Of a stretch of 64,000 bases of DNA, positions 41,092 to 51,100 are shown piece by piece (the first letter of the stretch is position 1; each line of letters begins with the position of its first letter). The position numbers were made by a program, and so were the translations under genes. The notes under the pieces were generated by a model. That model had not been told where the DNA came from. It saw only the letters and a program-made list of their open reading frames with translations, and did no database searches. The stretch is from Acidaminobacterium chupaoyuni (GTDB taxonomy: Bacteria > Bacillota > Clostridia > Oscillospirales > Butyricicoccaceae): assembly GCA_047936785.1 (NCBI GenBank), contig CP176394.1; one strand, 5' to 3'.

Positions 41092-42527
41092 TTTGCAAAA
41101 GAATAGCAGATCACGGGTTCGCGGGCGGCTTTGACTTCATCAGGGCGGTGGATCACCGTTTTTTCGGGCAGCCCGTGCATTTCTTCGGGGTGTTCCTGCG
41201 CGCGGCGATAGATCGCTTTCATGATTTCGGCCACCTCGTCTAAAGTGGTCTTGCTTTCGGTCTCGGTGGGTTCTACCATCAGGTCTTCGGGCACGATCAG
41301 CGGGAAATACATGGTGGGCGGATGCAGCCCCGCATCCAGCATGGCTTTGGCGATATCCGTTGCCGTTACGCCTTTTTCCTTATGGATGCGATCCATGGTG
41401 AGGATAAACTCATGCATACAGTGGCCCTTGAAGGGCACATCATAGGTGTCTTCCAGCAGGTGCTTGAGATAGTTGGCGTTTAAAACGGCGTTCTGCGCCG
41501 CTTCGGGAATGCCGTCGCAGCCCAGGGTTTTCAGATAGGTCAGCGCCCGCACGACCACCAAAAAGTTGCCGTAGAAGGCTTTTACGCGGCCGATGGAATC
41601 GGGCAGATCGGCATCCAGCGCAAAGGCTTCGCCGTTTTTCACGGCGTGGGGCTTGGGCAGATAGGGGGCGAGGAAGGCTTTGCATCCCACCGCGCCGCTG
41701 CCGGGGCCGCCGCCGCCATGGGGCGTCGAGAAGGTTTTATGAAGGTTGAGATGCACCGCATCGAAGCCCATGTCGCCGGGGCGAACCATGCCCATCACCG
41801 CGTTGAGGTTGGCGCCGTCATAATAGCAAAGGCCGCCCGCCTGATGGATGATCTCGGTGATCTCGAGGATGTTTTTATCAAAAATGCCCAGGGTGTTGGG
41901 GTTTGTGAGCATCAGGCCCGCCGTATCTTCGCCCACCGCCGCGCGCAGCTTTTCCAGATCGATGCCGCCTTCTTCATTGGAAGGCACATTGACGCATTGG
42001 AAGCCGGCCATCACCGCCGTGGCGGGGTTTGTGCCATGGGCGGAATCGGGAACGATGATCTTGGTGCGGGCGGTGTCGCCCCGCTTCCGGTGATATTGCT
42101 TGATGAGCAGAACGCCCGTCAGCTCGCCGTGAGCGCCCGCCGCCGGCTGGAAAGTCATCTGATCCATGCCGGTGATCTCGCAAAGCGCCTGTTCGGCGGA
42201 ATGGAGCACTTCGAGGCAGCCCTGAACGGTATGCTCGGGCTGCAGGGGGTGGATCTGGGAAAAGCCCGGCAGCGCCGCCGTTTCTTCGTTGATGCGGGGG
42301 TTATATTTCATTGTGCAGGAACCCAGCGGATAAAAACCGTTGTTGACGCCATAGGTGCGCCCGGCAAGCTTGGTATAATGGCGGCTGATATCGGTTTCGC
42401 TCAGTTCGGCAAGGCGCGGCGCTTCGGCGCGGCGCAAAGAAGCGGGCAGCGCTTCGCAGGGCACATCACAGGGGGGCAGAACGGTGCATCTGCGGCCCGG
42501 AACGCTGTTTTCAAAAATCAAATTCAT
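41088..42527 (-). CDS. gcvPB: glycine dehydrogenase (decarboxylating) subunit 2
   Basis: The 479-residue PLP enzyme is the C-terminal half of the P protein. It has PLGSCTMKYNPR near residue 70, HGTNPATAVMAGF, and the PLP Lys region HLNLHKTFSTPHGGGGPG near 250-268. The start is ATG 42527, overlapping the gcvPA stop (ATGA). With GcvPA it decarboxylates glycine and passes aminomethyl to lipoyl-H protein. Confidence 0.96.
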   Translation of the reverse strand: MNLIFENSVPGRRCTVLPPCDVPCEALPASLRRAEAPRLAELSETDISRHYTKLAGRTYGVNNGFYPLGSCTMKYNPRINEETAALPGFSQIHPLQPEHTVQGCLEVLHSAEQALCEITGMDQMTFQPAAGAHGELTGVLLIKQYHRKRGDTARTKIIVPDSAHGTNPATAVMAGFQCVNVPSNEEGGIDLEKLRAAVGEDTAGLMLTNPNTLGIFDKNILEITEIIHQAGGLCYYDGANLNAVMGMVRPGDMGFDAVHLNLHKTFSTPHGGGGPGSGAVGCKAFLAPYLPKPHAVKNGEAFALDADLPDSIGRVKAFYGNFLVVVRALTYLKTLGCDGIPEAAQNAVLNANYLKHLLEDTYDVPFKGHCMHEFILTMDRIHKEKGVTATDIAKAMLDAGLHPPTMYFPLIVPEDLMVEPTETESKTTLDEVAEIMKAIYRRAQEHPEEMHGLPEKTVIHRPDEVKAAREPVICYSFAK

Positions 42528-43855
42528 TCTGCTGCCGCCTCCTTCACAAGATTTACCAGAGTGTCGATCTCTTCGCGAGTGTTGCTTTCGGTGGCGCACC
42601 ATAAAATGGCGTGTCTGCCGTTTTCCAGCGTCAGCGGAAGCCCGCCCAGAATGCCGTGGCGTTCCAGCCCGGCCATCAGCTTATCGGGGCAGCAGGGGCA
42701 TTCGGTGAGGAATTCATGGAAGAATTCGCCGCCGTAAACGGGGCCGAAGCCCGCCTGTTTCAGCTGCGCGGCCAGATAATGGGCTTTGGCATAGCACTGC
42801 TCGGCCACTTCTTCCAGCCCGCGGGGGCCCATGGCCGCCAGATAAACAGAGGCCGTCAGCGCGCAGAGCGCCTGGTTCGAGCAGATGTTGCTGGAAGCCT
42901 TTTCACGGCGGATATGCTGCTCGCGGGCCTGCAGGGTCAAAACAAAGCAGCGGTTGTTTTCGCTGTCGGTGGTTTCGCCCACGATGCGGCCCGGCATTTT
43001 GCGCATCATCTTGTCTGTGCAGGTCATGATGCCCAGATAGGGGCCGCCAAAGCTGAGGTTCATGCCCAGAGGCTGGCCTTCGGCTGTGGCGATATCGGCG
43101 CCGCATTCGCCGGGGGTCTTCAAAACGCCCAGCGCGATGGGGTTGCAGCCCATGATGAATTTTGCGCCGTGCTCATGCACCAGCGCGCCCAGCGCTTCGC
43201 AATCTTCCAGCAGGCCGTAATAGTTGGGCTGCTGCACATAGAACGAGGCGGCGGTGTCATCCAGTAGATCTTTCAGCGCCTCAAAATCGGTTTTGCCCTC
43301 TTTGGCGGGCACGACTGTAAGCTCGCTGTTTGCGGCGGCGCAATAGGTCTGCACCACCTCCAGAACATCGGGCTGCACCGTGGCAGAGATCAGGGTCTTC
43401 TGGCGTTTACGCTCGCGGCACATGGCCACGGCTTCGCCCGCGGCGGTGGCGCCGTCATAAACCGAGGCGTTGGCCACAGGCATGCCCATCAGCTGGCACA
43501 TGTTGGTTTGAAATTCAAAGATCGATTGCAGCACGCCCTGGCTGATCTCGGCCTGATAGGGGGTATAGGCGGTCACAAATTCTTCTTTGGCGGGGATATA
43601 GCGCACGATGGAGGGGATATAGTGGCGATAAGCGCCCGCGCCGCGGAAAATGGTGGGGAACACGGTGTTTTTGGCCGCGAGTTTTTCCATGGCGGTGCGC
43701 ACTTCCATTTCGGAACGGCCGCGGGGCAGCTGAAGCGGGGTTTTGAGCATCACGCTGGGCGGAAGCGCATCATAAAGCTCTTCTGCCGAGCGAAGCCCCA
43801 GCGCCGCCAGCATTTCCTGCCGCTCCTCCTTTGTGGAAGGAACATAAGATCCCAT
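42524..43855 (-). CDS. gcvPA: glycine dehydrogenase (decarboxylating) subunit 1
   Basis: The 443-residue N-terminal-half subunit opens with SYVPSTKEERQEMLAALGL and contains YRHYIPSIVRYI, ASVYDGATAAGEA and the ARGREKASSNICSNQAL-like segment (REKASSNICSNQALCAL). The PLP Lys is in GcvPB, so the two subunits act together. It follows gcvH after 2 bases. Confidence 0.96.
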   Translation of the reverse strand: MGSYVPSTKEERQEMLAALGLRSAEELYDALPPSVMLKTPLQLPRGRSEMEVRTAMEKLAAKNTVFPTIFRGAGAYRHYIPSIVRYIPAKEEFVTAYTPYQAEISQGVLQSIFEFQTNMCQLMGMPVANASVYDGATAAGEAVAMCRERKRQKTLISATVQPDVLEVVQTYCAAANSELTVVPAKEGKTDFEALKDLLDDTAASFYVQQPNYYGLLEDCEALGALVHEHGAKFIMGCNPIALGVLKTPGECGADIATAEGQPLGMNLSFGGPYLGIMTCTDKMMRKMPGRIVGETTDSENNRCFVLTLQAREQHIRREKASSNICSNQALCALTASVYLAAMGPRGLEEVAEQCYAKAHYLAAQLKQAGFGPVYGGEFFHEFLTECPCCPDKLMAGLERHGILGGLPLTLENGRHAILWCATESNTREEIDTLVNLVKEAAAE

Positions 43856-43857
43856 GG

Positions 43858-44235
43858 TTAAGCCTCCTGCGCCAGAAGAGCTTCATATTCTTCGGCGTTC
43901 ATCAGCTGACGCTTGGCGGAAACATTGCCGATTTCGGCCAGCCACACGCCATAGGGATCGCTGTTGATGGAACCGGGCTCATCCAAAGCGGCTTCGTTGA
44001 CGGCGGTGACTTCGCCGGTGGCGGGGCTGATGATATCGGAAACGGCTTTCACAGATTCCACATCGCCGAATTCGCCTTCGGCTTCTACGCTGTCGCCCAC
44101 TTCGGGCAGGTTGATGAACACCAGATCGCCCAGCTGTTCGGCGGCGTGTTCGGTGAGGCCGATCTTCATGGTATCGTCTTTGATCTCTACCCATTCATGG
44201 GAAGCGGTATACATCAGATTCTTGGGAATGTTCAT
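43858..44235 (-). CDS. gcvH: glycine cleavage system H protein
   Basis: The 125-residue protein carries the lipoyl-attachment Lys63 in GDVESVKAVSD, and the family elements LMYTASHEWVEI and GLTEHAAEQLGDLVF. It shuttles aminomethyl between the P, T and L proteins, and is the substrate of the LplA and LpdA encoded downstream. Confidence 0.97.
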   Translation of the reverse strand: MNIPKNLMYTASHEWVEIKDDTMKIGLTEHAAEQLGDLVFINLPEVGDSVEAEGEFGDVESVKAVSDIISPATGEVTAVNEAALDEPGSINSDPYGVWLAEIGNVSAKRQLMNAEEYEALLAQEA

Positions 44236-44286
44236 TTGAAAGCTCTCCTTTATTATTTAATGAGTAAAAAATGAAAAATCAAACGA

Positions 44287-45372
44287 TCAGGCGCGGTTAT
44301 AAATGGGGATGGCCACCACTTCGGCGGCCACGCGGCGGCCGCGCACATCCACTTCCACCTGTGTGCCCACTTCGTTATAGGGCAGGTCGAGGATGGCGGT
44401 GGCATAAGCGCCGCCCAGATAAGGGCAGTGGGTTCCCGAGCAGGTCATGCCCACCCTTTTGCCATCGGCAAACACTTCCTGATGCTCGCGGGCGATGCCG
44501 CGGCCGGTGATCTTCAAAGTGCACATTTTGCGGGTGACGGGGCCGCGCTCTTCCAGCGCTTTTTTGCCGATGAAATCGGGCTTTTTCATTTTCACGCAGA
44601 AACCGAGGCCGGCTTCGCGGGGGGTGATGGTGTCATCCATCTCGTGGCCGTAAAGGGGCATGCCCGCTTCGAAGCGAAGCGTGTCGCGGCAGCCCAGGCC
44701 GCAGGGCAGAATGCCTTCTTCTTTGCCGTTTTCCAGAAGGGCGTTCCAGATGGGGGCGGCGTCCTGAGGGGCGCAATAAATTTCATAACCGAATTCGCCG
44801 GTGTAGCCTGTGCGCGAAACAAGGCAGTCGCGGCCCAGCACAGAGCAGTGGGGAACAAAGGTATAATATTTTTCGGGCAGCGTTTTTTCATCGCAGATCT
44901 TGCGCATCACTTCCAGCGCTTTGGGGCCCTGCAAAGCGATCTGGGCCACATCATCCGAAATATCGGTGAAGACCACATCGCCGAACAGATGGGCGCGCAT
45001 CCATTCCACATCTTTGGCGTGGTTGGCCGCGTTGACCACCAGCAAAAAGTGTTCGTTATCGACCTTGTAGATCAAAAGATCATCCACGGTGGTGCCGTTT
45101 TCATAGCACATGGCCGAATATTTCACCTGGCCGTCTTCCATGTTGTCGCATTGATTGGTCACAAGCATCTGCACATTGGCCAGGGCGTCTTTGCCGCAAA
45201 GCGTGATCTCTGCCATGTGCGAAACATCAAACATTCCCACCTTTTGACGCACGGTCATATGCTCGGTAATGACGCCTGCGTCATATTGCACGGGCAGAAG
45301 ATATCCTGCGAAGGGAACCATTTTGCCGTGAGAGGCGAGATGGCATTCGTAGAGCGGGGTTTTGAGCTCCAT
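44287..45372 (-). CDS. gcvT: glycine cleavage system T protein (aminomethyltransferase)
   Basis: The 361-residue protein matches GcvT: VPFAGYLLPVQYD, VGMFDVSHMAEI, and the C-terminal barrel ending YATAILDLPYNEVG. It moves the methylene group from lipoyl-H to tetrahydrofolate. It is the first gene of gcvT-gcvH-gcvPA-gcvPB-lplA, with AAGGAGGAG just before the ATG and a promoter about 85 bases upstream. Confidence 0.96.
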   Translation of the reverse strand: MELKTPLYECHLASHGKMVPFAGYLLPVQYDAGVITEHMTVRQKVGMFDVSHMAEITLCGKDALANVQMLVTNQCDNMEDGQVKYSAMCYENGTTVDDLLIYKVDNEHFLLVVNAANHAKDVEWMRAHLFGDVVFTDISDDVAQIALQGPKALEVMRKICDEKTLPEKYYTFVPHCSVLGRDCLVSRTGYTGEFGYEIYCAPQDAAPIWNALLENGKEEGILPCGLGCRDTLRFEAGMPLYGHEMDDTITPREAGLGFCVKMKKPDFIGKKALEERGPVTRKMCTLKITGRGIAREHQEVFADGKRVGMTCSGTHCPYLGGAYATAILDLPYNEVGTQVEVDVRGRRVAAEVVAIPIYNRA

Positions 45373-45456
45373 TTTGATCTCCTCCTTAAAAATGAATGTA
45401 TCGACGGTCTGATAAGGTCGAGAAACGCAAGACCGATCCTGCGATCGTCTGGTTTC

Positions 45457-45485
45457 ATTATATCAACGCACACAATAATAATCAA
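45457..45485 (-). promoter_or_regulatory. promoter of the glycine cleavage operon
   Basis: On the minus strand TTGATT and TATAAT are separated by 17 bases, leaving an 80-base leader before gcvT that contains small inverted repeats but no glycine aptamer. Confidence 0.75.
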
Positions 45486-45855
45486 TCAAAGAAAGGGGGG
45501 CATGTTGAACCATTTTTCCAGTCAAATGCTGGCAACATCACGAAGAACGCCATAAAATTACGCAAGCTTTTGCAATAGTTCGGAAAACATTTCGTGATTA
45601 TATCCAAAAGACGATAGATTATTTTGAACTGAAAATGGGAACAGCGTTCCGAACTTCCATTTTTTCAGCATGTTAAATAATTGACATGATTGCATATATT
45701 GTTGCATTCGCACAAAAACGGAAAAATGATTCGTGTATTCGCCCAAAAACGCCAGAAAGCGCCGTTTTGAAGAAAAAGAACGGATGAAAGATAAAAAGCA
45801 AAAGAATAAAAACAAGGGAAAAGTTAGATAAAACGGCGAATTTACAATTCATTTA

Positions 45856-45884
45856 TTGATTTTCTTCTCAAAATTCTTTATGAT
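45856..45884 (+). promoter_or_regulatory. promoter of the LtaS-family gene
   Basis: TTGATT and TATGAT are separated by 17 bases. The transcript would begin near 45891, directly at a hairpin. Confidence 0.65.
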
Positions 45885-45897
45885 ATCTCATAAGGAG

Positions 45898-45925
45898 CCA
45901 CGGAGAAACCGTGGTTGCTTTTTGT
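45898..45925 (+). terminator. short terminator-like leader hairpin before ltaS
   Basis: CCACGG-AGAAA-CCGTGG followed by TTGCTTTTTG lies within 35 bases of the expected start site and 25 bases before the ATG. It may attenuate transcription or stabilise the 5' end. Confidence 0.6.
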
Positions 45926-45950
45926 AAAAAAACAGGAGACACGCAAAAAT

Positions 45951-47828
45951 ATGAGCCATAAAAAACCGATATTTGCCGCGCTTGACCCAAATTCGGCCGA
46001 ACAGCCGCGGAAAGGGGTCTTGTGGGCCTATTCTTTTGTTGCGCTGACGGCGCTTTCCGTGGCCATGGGGGTGGCTTCGCTTTTGTTCGCCACGGGCGGC
46101 TTCGGCAAAGCGATGTTCGAAAGCTATTGGCAAAACCCGCTGCTGCTGGCGCTGAACCTGCTGCCGCCCGTTTTGCTCAGCTGGATCTTCACCTTTCTGC
46201 TGGGCCGGTGCTGGGCGGGGTTTTTCACCTCTTCTTCGCTGGTGGCCGCGGCCACGCTGGCCAATTATTTCAAGCTGGCGCTGCGGGATGACCCGCTTCT
46301 GGCCGAAGACCTGGGGCTGATTTCAGAAGCCGCGGGCATGGCGGGCAATTATTCCATCCAGCTGACCGCCGCCATGTGGAAGCTGGTGCTCTGCATCCTG
46401 TTCGGAACGGCGCTTTTATATTGCTGCTGCCCGGGGGTGCTGCGGGTGAAATGGAAACGCATCACGGCTTCGGCCGTTTCGGGGGCGGTGTTTGCCGCGC
46501 TGATCTTCGGGGTTTATTGCAGCGGCGAAGTTTATGCCAAAACCGCCAACGAAGCGTCGATCAATGTGTGGTCGGATACCCAGCAATATGTTTCCCGCGG
46601 GTTTCTTTATCCGTTTCTCCACAGCCTTTCTTCCACCGCCGACCCCGCGCCGGAGGGTTACAGCGTGAAAGAAGCCCAGCGGCTTCTGGCCCAATATCAG
46701 CAGGCCGATATCCCGCAGGATCAGCGGGTGAGCGTTATTTCGGTGATGCTGGAAGCTTTCAGCGATTTTTCACAATATGACGCCATTCAGTTTAAGCGCG
46801 ATGTGTATCAAACATGGCATCAGCTTCAAAGCGAGGGCTATTCGGGGCAGCTGGTGACCAACATTTTCGCCGGCGGAACCGTGGATACCGAGCGGTCGTA
46901 TCTGACGGGCTTCCCCTCGCTGGGCAGCTTTCGAACGGCTTCATGGGCCTATCCGCGCTATTTTGCTGACCAGGGCTATACGGTGGAAGGCGCGCACCCT
47001 TCTTATGAATGGTTTTATAACCGCGTGAACATCAACCGCAATCTGGGCTTTGAAAACTATTATTTCATGGAAAACTATTTTGGAACCCTCACCGATGAAG
47101 AAGTGGCCACGGATGATATCTTTTTCCCCCAGCTGCGCAAGCTTTATGAAGAAAACGCCCAAACGGGCAAGCCTTATTTCAATTTCAGCGTCACCTATCA
47201 AAACCACGGCCCCTATGATGATTCCGTCAACGCCTATGGCCGGCAATATGCCACGGCGCCGGGGCTGAGCCAGACGGGCAAAAACATCCTCAACAATTAT
47301 CTGGGCGGGGTGGAAGATACGCTGGAGCATCTGGGCGATTTTGTGGATTCCTTCCGCGAAAGCGATCAGCCGGTGATTCTGGTGTTTTTCGGCGATCACA
47401 AACCCTGGCTGGGCGACGACAGCTATGTTTACAGCCAGCTGGGTATCGATCTGCTGGGCGACACCGAAAAAGATTTTTATGATTATTACACCACACCCTT
47501 CGTCATCTGGGCCAACGACGCCGCCAAAAAGACCCTGGGCAAAGATTTTTCGGGCGAAAGCGAACCCATCAGCCCCTGCTTTTTGATGAACAAGGTGTTT
47601 GAACAGGCCGGCTGGCAGGGCCCCGCATATCTGCAAAGCACGGGCAGCCTGATGCAGACCCTGCCCGTTGTGCAAAGCACGGGCCGCCGCGTGGAAAACG
47701 GCGCGCTGGTCACGGCCGTTTCACCCGAAGCGGAAGAAAAGATGCGCGAAAACCGCATCCTGCGTTATTACCTGAGAAAAGACGCCCTCAAGCAAAAACA
47801 GCTCAAGACGGAAGACCAAATGGAATAA
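45951..47828 (+). CDS. LtaS-family sulfatase (lipoteichoic acid synthase-like)
   Basis: The 625-residue protein has five N-terminal membrane helices (about residues 20-205) and a large extracellular sulfatase/alkaline phosphatase-type domain. The nucleophile Thr lies in NIFAGGTVDTERSYLTGFPSL near residue 315, and metal ligands in PVILVFFGDHKPWLGDD near 475-490. LtaS enzymes polymerise glycerol phosphate from phosphatidylglycerol onto a lipid anchor. It could also belong to the related phosphoglycerol transferase group. The ATG at 45951 has GGAG upstream at 12 bases. Confidence 0.88.
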   Translation: MSHKKPIFAALDPNSAEQPRKGVLWAYSFVALTALSVAMGVASLLFATGGFGKAMFESYWQNPLLLALNLLPPVLLSWIFTFLLGRCWAGFFTSSSLVAAATLANYFKLALRDDPLLAEDLGLISEAAGMAGNYSIQLTAAMWKLVLCILFGTALLYCCCPGVLRVKWKRITASAVSGAVFAALIFGVYCSGEVYAKTANEASINVWSDTQQYVSRGFLYPFLHSLSSTADPAPEGYSVKEAQRLLAQYQQADIPQDQRVSVISVMLEAFSDFSQYDAIQFKRDVYQTWHQLQSEGYSGQLVTNIFAGGTVDTERSYLTGFPSLGSFRTASWAYPRYFADQGYTVEGAHPSYEWFYNRVNINRNLGFENYYFMENYFGTLTDEEVATDDIFFPQLRKLYEENAQTGKPYFNFSVTYQNHGPYDDSVNAYGRQYATAPGLSQTGKNILNNYLGGVEDTLEHLGDFVDSFRESDQPVILVFFGDHKPWLGDDSYVYSQLGIDLLGDTEKDFYDYYTTPFVIWANDAAKKTLGKDFSGESEPISPCFLMNKVFEQAGWQGPAYLQSTGSLMQTLPVVQSTGRRVENGALVTAVSPEAEEKMRENRILRYYLRKDALKQKQLKTEDQME

Positions 47829-47837
47829 AATATCTTT

Positions 47838-47878
47838 CAAAAGCCTGCCGAGGAAGATCGCGGCAGGCTTGCTTTTTG
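47838..47878 (+). terminator. intrinsic terminator after the LtaS gene
   Basis: AAGCCTGCCG pairs with CGGCAGGCTT and is followed by GCTTTTTG. Confidence 0.85.
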
Positions 47879-48007
47879 TTTATATCTGATAAGCACTGGG
47901 AAAAACAGGAAAATATAAGAAATAAATTTGTGAAAATGTGACCAAAATGTAACCGGCGGCGGTTATACTAGACCCATAAGATGCAAAAGCATCCAGTTTA
48001 ACCATGG

Positions 48008-48096
48008 ATTTGTGTCAAAGGCAAACCGCGCGAAAGCGCGGGGCGCAAAGCTTTGGAGGCTAACGCGAAGGCTATGCCCGTCCGGCTGTCACATTC
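48008..48096 (+). ncRNA. cyclic-di-GMP-I (GEMM) riboswitch
   Basis: The leader contains AAAGGCAAACC, a GCGC-GAAA-GCGC P2 stem-loop, GGGGCGCAAAGC and GGAGGCTAACGCGAAGG, with the pairing GTG/CAC at the ends. These are the conserved elements of the GEMM (c-di-GMP-I) aptamer in the correct order. It ends about 22 bases before the adhesin ATG and includes no obvious terminator, so control could act on translation or on alternative folding near the ribosome site AGGAAGGGAG. Confidence 0.88.
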
Positions 48097-48117
48097 TAAA
48101 AGGAAGGGAGAATTTTT

Positions 48118-51100
48118 ATGCTGGCAAAAATGAAAAAGCCTCTGGCGGCTCTTTTGACCATTGTCATGTTCGTGGGATTATTGCCTACGGGCGTTTTGGC
48201 CGCCACCACCAGCGAAACCCAGATCGAAGGCACAAGCACGCCGCGCTATTACACCTATGATGCGGCGAACGGCACCTTCGGCAACCCGTCTTCCAACCCT
48301 GTTACGGCATATGACAGCGGCGAGAAGGTAAAGGTTTCGAAGACTATCTCGGGCACAGGCAGCGAGAATGAGTTCGACATCACCTTGAAGGTGGAAACCA
48401 AACAGGCTATCACCAAAAGCGAAAAATCCCCTGATGCGGCAGCGGTTTTGGTGATCGACACCTCGGGCTCGATGAAAGGCAATCGTTTGGCAGCCGCCAA
48501 GAAAGCCGCCATCGAATTCGCCCACAGCTTCGCCAAAAGCGCCAACGGCGCAAAACGCCAGCTGGCCGTGGTGACTTTCGCAGCCGGCGCATATTACCAA
48601 TATGCCTGGCAGGATATCGCGACCCTCACCTGGGCAGATACCGCCGCAACAAGCAATAACGCGCTGACCAGAACGATCAACGGCATTTCTGCCGTGGGCG
48701 GCACCAATATGGAAGCTGCTTTGCTGGTCACCAAAAATGTGCTGAGCAAAACAGCCGTTTCTAAAATCGATCACCGTTATGTGGTGTTCCTGACAGACGG
48801 CGCACCCACCTATCGCATGGATGATGGCTTTGCTTCAAAATTCACCGGCACAACGATCGATGTGATCGACAACGGTTACAATATTGTAGGCGGCGCCAAT
48901 CAAAATGATGTCAGCGGCGATGGCAGCAGCGCCACCAAGGCAAATGCCGACGCGGCCGCGGCCGTAGCGGCCCAGATCCGCAACATGGCGGCAAGCACCA
49001 CCGCAAAGCAGAAAGTGGAACTGCTTTCTGTGGCGTTCGGCGCAAAGGATACCCCGATCTGGGGATATAACGCATATTATGATGAATGGGTCCAGTGGAA
49101 GACCGTTTCTCAGTGGCTCACCGATATTTCCACCAAAGCGCCTTACAGCGCCGATGATGCAGATGAACTGCTGGGTGCCTTTGAAAGCATCGTCCAGCAG
49201 ATCGAAATGATGACCAACGCCTGGCAGGTCGCCGACCCCATGGGCGAAAAGATCGAATTCGTCAGCGGCACAGGCGTTGTGAACGATGGCGATAACCAAG
49301 AGAAGATTTTTGATACCGCCAATAAAAAATTGGTTTGGGATCTGACAAAGGCCACCCCCAAAAATTCCGGCGATGTGCATACCTATGAAATGACTTATCG
49401 TGTGCGCCTTAATAATCTGGGCGCCGCAAAAGATGTTTATTATCTGACAAACGGCGAAACAACCCTGACTTATAACTACACGAAAACCGAAACCGTGAAT
49501 GGCAATCAGGTCACCTATGTGACCGACGATCAGGGCCACCGCGTGTTTGATGCAACCACCGGCAAAGTGATCAAAGGCATGGAAAAATGGGCCGAAAACC
49601 AAGTGGCCGAATTCAAAGTGCCCAAGGTAAAGAGCCTGTTCGTTGATCTGGCCTTCACAAAAGTGGGCCATGAAACAGTGAACGCAAAGCATCCCGCCCT
49701 GGCCGGCGTAACATTTAAAGTGCAGCACAGCAGCGATTGCGCCTGCGGCCAGACCGGCACTTACACCAACACAGCCATTTCCAATAAAGATGGCGCGGTC
49801 AGCTTTGCAAACCTGCCTTCCGGCCACACTTATGTGCTGACGGAAACAAACGCCCCCGCAAATTATGATGCCATGGCGGCTTATACCGTGGCGGCTTCGT
49901 TCGGCAATGCGGCGCTGAAAAACGCCCAGAACCAGGCTGTTACAAACGGCATCATCGAAAACACGCTCAACCCCAAGAACACAGTTTACACTGTGAACAA
50001 GAATTGGAACGATAATAAAAACGCTTATGGCACACGCCAGAATGTCACCTTTACGCTGATGCGTGTCGTGGGCGCAAAAGACGATGCACAAAACAAAGAA
50101 ACCAACGATGTGGAAGCCCAGAGCCTGACTCTGACCGCTGCCAACAAAACTTCCGCAACGCAGTGGAGCGGCAGCTTTGAAGCGGTTCCCACCGTGGATA
50201 TCGAAACAGGCGCTCAGCTGAGCTATTATGTGAAAGAAGTGGCCATTGACGGTTATACCACACAGGTGGGCAGCCTCAGCGGCAAAACCTTCACTGTGAC
50301 CAACACGCTGACAGCCGATCGCACCATCACCATCCGCAAGGATTGGGTGGCGGATGCGAAGCTGATGGATCAGATCAGCAGCGTAACGGTTCTGCTCAAG
50401 CAGAACAACACCCTTTATAACGGCGAAGGCGTGAAAAACGGCGTTGTGACCCTGACAAAGGCAAATAACTGGCAGGCAACGATCGAAAATGTTCCCGTTT
50501 ATAACAGCACCAACCAGGCAAGATATGATTACACGGTGGAAGAACAGGGCGTGACCAGCGGCAGCGTGACCTTGGGCGGCAAAGCCTTTACGGTTTCCGC
50601 CACCAGCGGCACAGGCTCGGTTTCCGATCCGTTCGTCATCAAAAACACCATCGCGGCAGGTTCTGTGACCATCAACGGCACAAAAGAATGGAAAGATGAT
50701 TCCAACGCTTATAACACCCGCCCCGATTCCATCACCGTTTCTCTGCTGGCAGATGGCCGGGAAACAGGCCACAGCGTCACTTTGGCGAAAGATGCGGCAT
50801 CCAACGCGCAGAGCTATGCGTTCCCCTCGGATGACACCTACACTTTGCCCGAATATGATGTGACAAACGGCCACAAGATCGTTTACACCGTGGCGGAAGA
50901 GGGCGTAGCTGCTCCTTATCAGACCGCTATCGACGGTTACACCATCACCAACAAACTGGTGGGCACCGTTTCTGTTGCGGGCGAGAAGACCTGGCAGGTA
51001 GACGATGAAACAACGCAGATCCCCGCCGAAGTTACCGTTGAGCTGCTGCAAAACGGCAGCAGTATCGCTGAAAAAACCATCGGCAAAGACGGCGACTGGT

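Larger units (their letters stand above)
45373..45950. other. divergent AT-rich spacer between gcvT and ltaS
   Basis: Holds the gcvT promoter (45457-45485, minus) and the ltaS promoter (45856-45884, plus). No glycine riboswitch motif is visible upstream of gcvT. A minus-strand frame of 85 codons at 45558-45815 has no ribosome site and looks random; the rest has no structure I can identify. Confidence 0.5.

Noticed and set aside
45373..45460. Glycine riboswitch before gcvT
   Set aside because: The expected conserved purine-rich core sequences are not visible and the leader is only about 80 bases.
45558..45815. 85-codon minus-strand frame as a gene
   Set aside because: No ribosome site, Phe-rich random-looking sequence and located in an AT-rich spacer.
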